A stretch of 64,000 bases of DNA from an archaeon. Its GTDB lineage: Archaea; Iainarchaeota; Iainarchaeia; CSSED10-239. The stretch spans positions 29,383-93,382 of the forward strand of contig JAKQTP010000076.1 in NCBI GenBank assembly GCA_029563035.1, in the 5' to 3' direction. Below the pieces are notes generated by a model, which was not told the DNA's origin, made no database searches, and worked only from the letters and a program-made list of their open reading frames with translations. Below, piece after piece: positions 1-7,337 of this stretch (the first letter of the stretch is position 1; every line of letters starts with the position of its first letter). The position numbers and the translations under genes are program-made.

Positions 1-2
1 AA

Positions 3-1079
3 GTTAGTTTTGGAGATCAAAATCAATCTATATTTAAGACTGTGGAGGTTGATCAATCGAGTATTAAAAACACATCAGAATCATTTGAAGTATTGGATAG
101 ATTAGGGAAAAGTGAGAGTGGTGCTAGTGCAGCACAAGTTGATATTGGGTTATGGGACATTTATAGACAGTCTTCATATCAATGCACTGTGACTTGTATG
201 GGAAATGTTATGATACAACCAACAATGTTTTTTTATTTAAAGAATGTTCCATTATTTAGAGGTTCGTATTGGATTACCGAAGTAAATCATGAAATTAAGA
301 CATCTGGGATTGAAACATCGTTTACTGGTACGAGAATTCCACAAGAATCACTTCCAGATCCGAAGGACTCATTTATGGCCAGTTATAGATCTTTGTTTGA
401 TAGGTTAGTAAATAAGGCTTTGGTTAAAATTAAAGATGATGAACGATTGAGTGAACCTGGAATTACTAAGAATATTACGACTGCCGAAGGTACGTTTACA
501 AGCTCGGTTGATAATATAATAATACAAGGTGAAAAACAAGTAATTCGTGTTGGATATACGTCATATGGAATACCATATAATGGATATAAAAAAGAAATTG
601 ATGAAGATATACAATTAGTTGTATATGGTGGTAGTGAATGGTTAAGGGTTAGGGTTGTTGAAATGGGAGGAAAAAATTATCCTATTGATGATAATATAGA
701 TATGAGTATTATTTCAAGTCTTACCACACCCATAGTTAATACTCCTCGAATTGTTAAATGGAATGAGCTTAAAGAACGAACAAAAGTGGACGATTTTTAT
801 GTGACTAGATTTGATCGTAATTTAATATCTGACAACACAATTGTTTCAAAATTTAAAAACACCGAGTTTTTACGTCCAAAACAAAGAAATTTAACATCGG
901 ATAAGACATTCACACTTATAACTAATATAATTATGGAATCAGGAAATGGTGTTTATAATGGACCTGTTAGTGTTGGTCCACCCAAATTGAAGGGGGGGTA
1001 TGGTATTGGAATGTCGTGGTCATTAATGAAAAAACTAGATTTGTGGGATGGTGACGTTGTATATTTTAGAATGAGATAG
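3..1079 (+). CDS. Tail/baseplate hub-like structural protein, 5'-truncated
   Basis: The reading frame is open from base 3, so the gene starts upstream of the window; the GTG at 42 is only an internal codon. The first third carries a pattern seen in tail and baseplate hub proteins of large phages: a stretch about metal- or ligand-independent beta structure (CMGNVMIQPTMFFYLKNVPL) followed by a segment ending in a conserved-looking GTRIPQESLP. The middle is low in recognisable motifs. The C-terminal part (around 955-1075) is a short globular piece ending WDGDVVYFRMR. I read it as a virion component because small structural-type genes follow it. The exact role (hub, late-control-D-like, or cell-wall-associated) cannot be settled without the N-terminus. 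Confidence 0.5.
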   Translation, partial: VSFGDQNQSIFKTVEVDQSSIKNTSESFEVLDRLGKSESGASAAQVDIGLWDIYRQSSYQCTVTCMGNVMIQPTMFFYLKNVPLFRGSYWITEVNHEIKTSGIETSFTGTRIPQESLPDPKDSFMASYRSLFDRLVNKALVKIKDDERLSEPGITKNITTAEGTFTSSVDNIIIQGEKQVIRVGYTSYGIPYNGYKKEIDEDIQLVVYGGSEWLRVRVVEMGGKNYPIDDNIDMSIISSLTTPIVNTPRIVKWNELKERTKVDDFYVTRFDRNLISDNTIVSKFKNTEFLRPKQRNLTSDKTFTLITNIIMESGNGVYNGPVSVGPPKLKGGYGIGMSWSLMKKLDLWDGDVVYFRMR

Positions 1080-1098
1080 AAATTACCAAAATAACTGA

Positions 1099-1106
1099 TA
1101 TTTATA
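1099..1106 (+). promoter_or_regulatory. TATTTATA element upstream of small virion-type gene
   Basis: The octamer TATTTATA lies 14 bases before the start codon at 1121. The same octamer recurs before other virion genes in this window. It may be the promoter core read by the phage sigma factor. By base composition alone several copies would occur by chance in 64 kb, so a single instance is weak evidence. Confidence 0.3.
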
Positions 1107-1120
1107 TAGAAATTAAAACT

Positions 1121-1321
1121 ATGGAAGATACAACTAAACTTTTGGATGATTTCCTGGCAGGACCAACGGTTGTGAAAAAGACATCATTAGACGGAAAAGA
1201 GGAAGAAGTTTGTGATTTAGAGACTGGTGAGTGTTATATTATCAGAACGCGAGATGGTATAGTTGAAAGAATAAATAAAAAATTTATTACCGAAGATGGT
1301 AGACAATTATTAATGGATTAA
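1121..1321 (+). CDS. Small acidic hypothetical protein (66 aa)
   Basis: I do not recognise this family. It is a soluble, charged protein with no signal peptide or membrane segment and a short cysteine pair (CDLETGEC, residues 31-38) that could form a disulfide or bind metal. The leader (aaaact before ATG) is A-rich and lacks a Shine-Dalgarno site, as elsewhere in the window. It sits between the hub-like gene and a Pro/Ala-rich coiled-coil gene, so a minor virion or assembly role is possible. Confidence 0.6.
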   Translation: MEDTTKLLDDFLAGPTVVKKTSLDGKEEEVCDLETGECYIIRTRDGIVERINKKFITEDGRQLLMD

Positions 1322-1333
1322 ATATAAAATAAA

Positions 1334-2029
1334 ATGGATGCTTTACAAGAAGAATTAAAAAGATTTAACGCCATATATAAATATGGTAAAACTTTCATTA
1401 CTGAACAAGAACCACCATTACCTCAAGCTGGTGGTACACCAACTCCACCACCTGCAGGTGCAGATGCGGCACCGGCGGATCCAATGGCGACAGATCCTGG
1501 TGCAGCGGGATTAAGTCCTGAAACGGAACCACCGGCTGATGCTGAAGAATTTGATCCGGAAGCTGGTGCGGAGATTAATCCTGAAACAGAGAGTGATGAT
1601 ACAACAGAAGAAATAGATATTACTGATCTGGTTAATATGACAAAAAGTATAAAAAAACAGCTTGATAACACTCAAAGTCAAGAAAATACCGAGGTCACGC
1701 AAAAAATGGGTGATGTATTCACAAAACTTGGTGAACTTGAAGGAAAATTAGCTGAGATGGATAATATTATTTCAAAAATAGATCAATTGGGTTCAAAAAT
1801 TGAAGAAATGAGGCCAAAAACGCCAGTTGAAAAATTGGAAATGAGGTCTTTAGATTCTTATCCATTTAATGTTAAACCGGATCAATTTTTTGATGAAAAA
1901 CAATATGAAATGAAAACATCAGGAAAAAACGAATATGTTTTAACAAAAGGTGATGTTGAAAATTATGGGAAAAATGAGATAATGAAATCGTTCAATCCAA
2001 AGTCTTATGAAGATACATATGGGATTTAA
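1334..2029 (+). CDS. Pro/Ala-rich, coiled-coil virion-type protein (231 aa)
   Basis: The N-terminal 25 residues are charged. They are followed by a low-complexity Pro/Ala/Gly/Asp-rich stretch (about residues 27-85), a Glu/Asp-rich patch, and a predicted coiled coil (about residues 95-160, with Leu/Ile/Met heptad spacing). The C-terminal 70 residues look globular (SYPFNVKPDQFFDE onward). This layout is common in minor virion or scaffold-type proteins of T4-like phages, but no specific family can be named. The codons of the Pro/Ala stretch are visibly more GC-rich than their surroundings. An intrinsic terminator follows directly, so it is the last gene of its transcription unit. Confidence 0.6.
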   Translation: MDALQEELKRFNAIYKYGKTFITEQEPPLPQAGGTPTPPPAGADAAPADPMATDPGAAGLSPETEPPADAEEFDPEAGAEINPETESDDTTEEIDITDLVNMTKSIKKQLDNTQSQENTEVTQKMGDVFTKLGELEGKLAEMDNIISKIDQLGSKIEEMRPKTPVEKLEMRSLDSYPFNVKPDQFFDEKQYEMKTSGKNEYVLTKGDVENYGKNEIMKSFNPKSYEDTYGI

Positions 2030-2051
2030 AATATATATTTTCGAACGAATT

Positions 2052-2084
2052 AAAGCCTGACTTTGAAATCAGGCTTTTTTTTTG
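2052..2084 (+). terminator. Intrinsic terminator after the 231-aa gene
   Basis: A perfect 9-bp stem (AAAGCCTGA, 2052-2060, with TCAGGCTTT, 2069-2077) with an 8-base loop runs into an uninterrupted T tract. It closes the first virion gene group before the replication block. Confidence 0.9.
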
Positions 2085-2092
2085 TATATTTT
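2062..2092 (+). promoter_or_regulatory. Bacteroidota-type promoter for the gp32-like gene
   Basis: TTTG at 2062-2065 is followed after 19 bases by TATATTTT at 2085-2092. This matches the Bacteroidota -33/-7 pattern TTTG...TAnnTTTG except for the last base. The spacing equals that of the better match at 10066-10096. The -33 element lies in the loop of the preceding terminator. The start codon at 2190 would leave a leader of about 90 bases. Confidence 0.45.
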
Positions 2093-2189
2093 ATTTTGAG
2101 ATGAATACGCTTTATATTTTGAAAATTGAAAATTATTATTTATATTTTACATAATTAACATTATTTACAAACAAATTAATTTAAGATTT

Positions 2190-3023
2190 ATGAGTGTTAT
2201 TGAAGCAGTACAAGCACAGTACGAAAGAAGTAGAGCCGCAAGCGGCAGCAAATTTGCCTCGCAGGAGGAACGGATGAAAAAGTATTTCACGACAGTAATA
2301 CCCAAAGGGTCTTCTAGTCAGGAAAAACGTATCAGGATTCTACCTACTAGTGATGGTTCATCACCGTTTGTAGAAGTTTATTTCCACGAAGTTCAGGTGG
2401 ATGGAAAATGGGTTAAACTCTATGACCCCAGACAAGAAGGTAAACGATCACCATTAAATGAAGTAAAAGAAAGTCTCGAAGCGACAGGATTAGATTCTGA
2501 CAAAGAGTTATCAAAAACTTATCGTGCACGTAAGTTTTATATCGTTAAAGTTATTGATCGAGAAAATGAACAAGACGGACCTAAGTTTTGGAGATTTAAA
2601 CACAACTCCAAAGGTGAAGGTATTTTTGATAAGATTTTTCCTATTTTTAAAAATAGGGGTGATATTACCGACATAACAAAGGGTAGGGATATAACTCTCT
2701 CGTTATCACTCACGAAGTCTGCAACAGGAAGAGAATATACTCAAGTTAGTTCAATTCTTCCTGAAGATCCGAGTCCGTTAAGTACGGATGCGGAACAGCT
2801 TAATGCGTGGGTTACGGATACACTTGTGTGGTCGGATGTTTATTCAAAGAAACCAGAGGAATATCTTGAAATGGTTGCTAATGGAGAAACACCAAAATGG
2901 GATAGTACTCTTAATAAGTGGATATCTTCAGTACATTCCGAATCAACAATTAGTGATGATGAAGAAATTGATGATCCTCAAATAGATGAAGAACCATCCG
3001 ACGTTGACGATCTACCATTTTAA
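2190..3023 (+). CDS. gp32-like single-stranded DNA-binding protein
   Basis: This 277-residue protein resembles the T4 gp32 family, which coats single-stranded DNA and organises the replication and recombination machinery. It has a short basic N-terminus, a core with alternating aromatic and basic residues (VYFHEVQVDGKWVKLYDP; FWRFKHNSKGEG) and a very acidic tail (about residues 252-277). Two features are unusual. There is no cysteine anywhere, so the zinc site of T4 gp32 is absent. The protein ends DVDDLPF, which looks like the acidic tip of bacterial SSB proteins (DDIPF type) rather than the T4 tail. It is the first gene of the replication block, bounded by its own promoter and a strong terminator, which fits a protein needed in large amounts. 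Confidence 0.85.
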   Translation: MSVIEAVQAQYERSRAASGSKFASQEERMKKYFTTVIPKGSSSQEKRIRILPTSDGSSPFVEVYFHEVQVDGKWVKLYDPRQEGKRSPLNEVKESLEATGLDSDKELSKTYRARKFYIVKVIDRENEQDGPKFWRFKHNSKGEGIFDKIFPIFKNRGDITDITKGRDITLSLSLTKSATGREYTQVSSILPEDPSPLSTDAEQLNAWVTDTLVWSDVYSKKPEEYLEMVANGETPKWDSTLNKWISSVHSESTISDDEEIDDPQIDEEPSDVDDLPF

Positions 3024-3036
3024 TTAACATTTGTAG

Positions 3037-3075
3037 AATCTTCCCGTTTCAATATTGGGGCGGGAAGATTTTTTT
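3037..3075 (+). terminator. Intrinsic terminator after the gp32-like gene
   Basis: A perfect 10-bp stem (AATCTTCCCG, 3037-3046, with CGGGAAGATT, 3061-3070) is followed by Ts. It isolates the ssDNA-binding gene from uvsX, so gp32 can be made at a higher level than the downstream genes. Confidence 0.9.
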
Positions 3076-3087
3076 AACTAAAAAAAC

Positions 3088-4104
3088 ATGGCGATTAAAA
3101 AAGTTGATTTTTCTGCAATAAAAAAAGAGTTTTCACAGGTTGCGGCTTATAAACCTGAAAGATATTTTGATTTAGGGGATGCTTTTACGGATGCTTGTGG
3201 TCTTCCCGGACCGGCAATGGGACATTTAAATATGTTTCTTGGACATACTGATACAGGTAAAACTACAGCATTGATAAAAACAGCAATTGATGCTCAGAGA
3301 AAAGGGATATTACCTGTTTTTGTTATTACAGAACAGAAATGGGGTTTTGAACACGCTAAACTTATGGGTCTTGAGTGTGAAAAAACCATTAATTCAGAAA
3401 CAAATGAAACAACATGGGATGGGTTTTTTCTATTCAACAACCATTTTGAATATATCGAACAAATTACGGATTACATTAATGACTTACTGGACGCACAAGA
3501 TAAAGGTAAAATACCATATGATCTTTGTTTTTTATGGGATTCTATTGGCTCTGTTCCATGTAAAATGACTTGGGAAGGTAAAGGTGGAAAACAACATAAT
3601 GCGTCTGTTTTGTCAGACAAAATAGGCATGGGATTAAACCAGAGGATAACTGGTTCACGTAGAATTGATAAAAAGCACACTAACACTATGGTTGTGTGTA
3701 ATCAGCCTTGGGTAGAATTACCAGACAACCCATTTGGTCAGCCGAGAATTAAGGCTAAAGGTGGTGAAGCAGTTTGGCTTAATTCAAGTTTGGTTTTTTT
3801 ATTTGGTAACCAAAAAAATGGTGGTATTACAAAAATTTCTATAACTAAAGGTGGAAGAACAATTAAAATTGCAACCAGAACAAAAGTTGGAATTTTAAAA
3901 AATCATATAAGTGGGTCGGGATATGAGGATGGTAAAATTATGATTACTGCTCATGATTTTATGAGATGTAAAACAAAGGAAGAGGAAAAGAAATCTCGTG
4001 AAGAATATGTAAAAAATTATGGAACATATATAAGCGAGTTATTGGGGGTTAATGTTTCGGGTTTATCAGATGTCGAAATTTATGAAGAAGATGTAGAGGG
4101 ATAA
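3088..4104 (+). CDS. uvsX: UvsX/RecA-type recombinase
   Basis: This is a strand-exchange ATPase of the RecA/UvsX family, which pairs single-stranded DNA with duplex DNA in recombination-dependent replication and repair. The Walker A motif GHTDTGKTT lies at residues 52-60 and the Walker B-like strand YDLCFLWD at 144-151. TEQKWG (81-86) follows the first core helix and strand, where RecA family members carry a catalytic Glu. The basic segment after about residue 190, with a Gln-containing NQPWVELP region, is consistent with the DNA-binding loops. At 338 residues it is a little shorter than T4 UvsX (about 390). It sits directly after the gp32-like gene, its usual partner. Confidence 0.85.
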   Translation: MAIKKVDFSAIKKEFSQVAAYKPERYFDLGDAFTDACGLPGPAMGHLNMFLGHTDTGKTTALIKTAIDAQRKGILPVFVITEQKWGFEHAKLMGLECEKTINSETNETTWDGFFLFNNHFEYIEQITDYINDLLDAQDKGKIPYDLCFLWDSIGSVPCKMTWEGKGGKQHNASVLSDKIGMGLNQRITGSRRIDKKHTNTMVVCNQPWVELPDNPFGQPRIKAKGGEAVWLNSSLVFLFGNQKNGGITKISITKGGRTIKIATRTKVGILKNHISGSGYEDGKIMITAHDFMRCKTKEEEKKSREEYVKNYGTYISELLGVNVSGLSDVEIYEEDVEG

Positions 4105-4120
4105 TTTAAATTAATGGTGA

Positions 4121-5137
4121 ATGCCAACTTTAATTGTTGATGGTGATAATTTATTAACCATTGGATTTTACGGACTTAAGAATTATTTTTATAAAGGTTC
4201 ACATATTGGGGGGATATTTCATTTTCTAAACACACTTAGATTGTCGTTTGAAACATATCGTCTTGATAAAATAGTGGTGTTTTGGGATGGAGAAGATGCT
4301 GCCAGATCTAGAAAACGGATATATCATCATTATAAAGAAAATCGTCAAAATAGGTTTAAAACAGAAGAAGAAAATAATTCTTATGAATACCAGAGAAATC
4401 GTGTAAAACAATATCTAGAAGAAGTTTATGTGAGACAGGGTGAATTTTCTAATTGTGAAACTGATGATTGTGTTGCATATTATGTTCAAAATTCACCCGA
4501 AGAGAAAAAAATTATATATTCATCAGATGGTGATCTTACACAGTTAGTTTCGAAAGACACACAACTTTATAACCCATCACACAGGAAATTATATAAGCCA
4601 AAAGATACATTTGTTTATAATCAGGAAAAATTGCTGATTGAAAACATTAAGATAGTTAAAATGTTATGTGGTGATCCTTCAGATAATATTGCGGGTATAA
4701 GAAGTCTAGGTATTAAACGACTTTTGTCTTTATTTCCAGAAATCTCTAGTCAACCACTTACTCTGGATTATGTGAAAAATAAAGCAAATTATCTTTTTGA
4801 ACAAGATAAAGAGGACAAACTTATTCAAAATTTATTGACTGGGGTTACAAAATACGGGGTTTTTGGTGAAGAGTTTTTTCAGATAAATAATAGTATTGTG
4901 AATTTGGAAAATCCAATTTTAACGGAAGAAGCTAAAGTTGGGATAATTGCGTTGATAAATGAAAATTTGGACAGTGAAGGAAGGTCATATAAAAATACGA
5001 TGAGAATGATGATGGAAGATGGTTTATTTCATGTTTTACCAAAATCAGATGACGCATGGATTAGATTTCTCAATCCTTTTCTTAGGCTTACAAGAAAGGA
5101 AAAAAATAAAAAATTTATAAAATTTAAAAATAAATGA
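4121..5137 (+). CDS. FEN-family 5'-3' exonuclease (T4 RNase H type)
   Basis: This PIN/FEN-fold nuclease probably removes RNA primers and 5' flaps from lagging-strand fragments. Metal-binding acidic residues occur in the expected order: VDGDN (D7, D9), FWDGED (residues 54-59), ETDD (113-116), SSDGD (134-138) and GDPSDNI (184-190), the last being the entry to the helix-hairpin-helix that binds duplex DNA. Its length (338 aa) fits T4 RNase H (305 aa) with a short basic C-terminal tail rich in Lys. It lies between uvsX and the helicase gene. The stop codon overlaps the next start (ATGA at 5134), which suggests translational coupling. Confidence 0.85.
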   Translation: MPTLIVDGDNLLTIGFYGLKNYFYKGSHIGGIFHFLNTLRLSFETYRLDKIVVFWDGEDAARSRKRIYHHYKENRQNRFKTEEENNSYEYQRNRVKQYLEEVYVRQGEFSNCETDDCVAYYVQNSPEEKKIIYSSDGDLTQLVSKDTQLYNPSHRKLYKPKDTFVYNQEKLLIENIKIVKMLCGDPSDNIAGIRSLGIKRLLSLFPEISSQPLTLDYVKNKANYLFEQDKEDKLIQNLLTGVTKYGVFGEEFFQINNSIVNLENPILTEEAKVGIIALINENLDSEGRSYKNTMRMMMEDGLFHVLPKSDDAWIRFLNPFLRLTRKEKNKKFIKFKNK

Positions 5138-5580
5138 ATATGCAAATTCAAGATGTAAATAGGTTTGAATTTCTCTTAACATTAGAGAATAATATTGTTA
5201 TACAGAGGTTTTTTAACGTACCTAATTATGGTTCTAAATCTTTAGTGGGGCTGGAATTGTATGAGTGTGTTAGAGATATATGTAATGAAATTGCTATGGA
5301 CTTGAAATGGAAGACGTTAGACTATCTGAATGATAATGCGGATTATTTTTTTGACATGGAACCAAGTGAGGCAATAAAAGAAAAAGAAGAGTGGTTTTCA
5401 TTAAGTATAAAACTAGGTGAGAAGGTATTTATAACTAGAATATTTCCGGCTCATGTTTACCATCCAAAGGTAAGATATGCTGTTGACATCAGACCTAAAG
5501 TTAGAAAATTTTTAACCGATTTGACGAATGTATTATCGTCTAGTGAGGTGACTACCGAATATTTGGAAACTGAGTTGTGA
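5134..5580 (+). CDS. Hypothetical protein (148 aa) of the replication block
   Basis: I do not recognise this protein. It is soluble, mixed alpha/beta by composition, with an acidic middle (EPSEAIKEKEEW) and no membrane segment or cysteine motif. Its start overlaps the FEN nuclease stop and it is followed 18 bases later by the helicase, so it is co-expressed with replication proteins. Helicase loaders (T4 gp59) and clamp-related factors occupy comparable places in T4-like phages, but nothing in this sequence shows that it is one. Confidence 0.6.
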   Translation: MNMQIQDVNRFEFLLTLENNIVIQRFFNVPNYGSKSLVGLELYECVRDICNEIAMDLKWKTLDYLNDNADYFFDMEPSEAIKEKEEWFSLSIKLGEKVFITRIFPAHVYHPKVRYAVDIRPKVRKFLTDLTNVLSSSEVTTEYLETEL

Positions 5581-5598
5581 AAAATGATTTAATTAAAA

Positions 5599-7317
5599 AT
5601 GAACGAAAAGAATTTTGGATATTTGGGGTCTGGTTTTCAACAATCACTATTAAAAACCATAATTGAAGATAAAAGATTTGCCATAACGATAATTGATGTT
5701 ATTGAAAGCAAGTATTTTGATGGGCCATATTTTAGGTATATAATGGAAAATATCAAAGAATTATATGAAACCTTTGGTAGTATACCTAATTATGAAACGT
5801 TAACACAAAAAATACTGGCAGAAAACAATAATGTATCGTCAAAGGTACATATTGATACAATAAATGCTATCAAGGATAAAGAGTTAGACAATGATGGTGG
5901 TTATGTTAAAAAGATTGCATTAAATTTTTGTCGTCAACAAGTTTTGAAAGCGTCTTTAAAAGAAGCTGAAGAAATTATGAGTAGTGGTGATTTTGAAAAT
6001 TATGATAAAATTGAAAGTAAGATTCAGGACGCATTACAAGTAGGTACATTTGTTGATGATATAGAAGATATTACCGAAAATATTTTAAGTTCATTAGAAG
6101 AGGATTCGAGGATACCGTTTAGTACTGGTATTAAAGGTATTGACGATGCATTGAGAGGTGGTGTTGCTCGTGGGGAACTAGCCGTGTTTCTTGCACCAAC
6201 AGGTATTGGCAAAACAACATGGTTAACGAAAATGGCAAATTCGGCATATGAAAATGGTGCTAATGTTTTACAAATATTCTTTGAAGATGGTATGAGTGAA
6301 ATTCGTCGAAAACATTATACAATATGGACGGGTATTCCATCGCATGAACAACCGGAACGAAAGTATGAGGTGAAAGAAAAAGTCGAAAACGTAATTTCCA
6401 AACGCACTAATTTTTTAAAACTTATTAAATATCCGTCAGGTAAAATAACAATAAATGACATAAGAAATAAGATTAGAAAGTTAGAATCTGAGGGTTTAAA
6501 ACTTGATTTTTTAGTTCTTGATTATATTGATTGTATTGCCGGTGATGGGATAATAAGTGGCGAGGAATGGAAGGGCGAAGGCGCAATTATGAGAGCTTTA
6601 GAATCAATGACAGGTGAGTTTAATATTGCTATTTGGACAGCAACACAGGGGAATAGATTTAGTATTAGCTCTGATGTTGTTACAACCGATCAAATGGGGG
6701 GATCGATTAAAAAAGGCCAAGTTGGTCATATAGTTATATCTGCAGCAAAAACATTGGAACAGAAAGAAAATAATCTTGCCAATGTGACATTATTAAAATC
6801 TCGTATTGGTAAAGATGGTATCGTTTTTCAAAATTGTAAATTTAATAATGAATATTTGGAATTCGATACTGATACACAAAACACAATACTTGGACATCAG
6901 GAAGATAGAGCTGAGGCCAGAAAATTACGAGCCTCAACAGTTTATAAACAAGGAAAGAAGGAGAAAGAAGAAGAGGATATTGGTAAAGTTCAAGATGGGG
7001 GTAGATCTAGAATTGAAGCTGCAATTAGTAATTCACCTATTGTAGTAGAAAATCTTTTAAATGAATTACAAAATCTAGATGATATGACAGTTGGTGATGT
7101 AAAATTTAATCCTGCGAATGAAATAAAAGAAGATATTATTGATATAATAGATGAATCTAATGATATACATGAAACTGTTTATGAGTCTTTTGATAACACA
7201 ATAACAGATACTATGGTTGAAGCTAAAATAGAAACAAAACTTACACCAACCAAAACTGTTTTTACTCAAGAAGATATAAATCGAAGACTAAGAGCATTAA
7301 AAAAAATGAATAAATAA
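5599..7317 (+). CDS. Replicative DNA helicase, DnaB/T4 gp41 type
   Basis: This hexameric-type helicase would unwind the replication fork. The N-terminal all-helical domain (residues 1-150) resembles DnaB N-domains. The RecA-like motor begins near residue 174 (FSTGIKGIDDALRGG). Walker A is APTGIGKTT (199-207), the Walker B-like strand is LDFLVLDYID (about 304-313), and a Gln-rich motif (WTATQGNR) follows. After about residue 430 there is an extra tail of roughly 140 residues, highly acidic and then Thr-rich, which T4 gp41 lacks; it may be a docking tail for primase or a loader. The A-rich leader (attaaaa) precedes ATG. The primase gene lies 32 kb away at 39432 rather than adjacent. Confidence 0.85.
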   Translation: MNEKNFGYLGSGFQQSLLKTIIEDKRFAITIIDVIESKYFDGPYFRYIMENIKELYETFGSIPNYETLTQKILAENNNVSSKVHIDTINAIKDKELDNDGGYVKKIALNFCRQQVLKASLKEAEEIMSSGDFENYDKIESKIQDALQVGTFVDDIEDITENILSSLEEDSRIPFSTGIKGIDDALRGGVARGELAVFLAPTGIGKTTWLTKMANSAYENGANVLQIFFEDGMSEIRRKHYTIWTGIPSHEQPERKYEVKEKVENVISKRTNFLKLIKYPSGKITINDIRNKIRKLESEGLKLDFLVLDYIDCIAGDGIISGEEWKGEGAIMRALESMTGEFNIAIWTATQGNRFSISSDVVTTDQMGGSIKKGQVGHIVISAAKTLEQKENNLANVTLLKSRIGKDGIVFQNCKFNNEYLEFDTDTQNTILGHQEDRAEARKLRASTVYKQGKKEKEEEDIGKVQDGGRSRIEAAISNSPIVVENLLNELQNLDDMTVGDVKFNPANEIKEDIIDIIDESNDIHETVYESFDNTITDTMVEAKIETKLTPTKTVFTQEDINRRLRALKKMNK

Positions 7318-7337
7318 TTAAAAATTAATGATATAAT

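Noticed and set aside
1423..1702. Minus-strand frames opposite the Pro/Ala-rich gene
   Set aside because: They arise from the GC-richer low-complexity stretch of the + strand gene and show no coding features of their own.
2085..2189. tRNA or small RNA gene in the gap before the gp32-like gene
   Set aside because: The stretch is AT-rich without a cloverleaf or stable structure beyond the terminator. The same holds for the gap 38609-38708.
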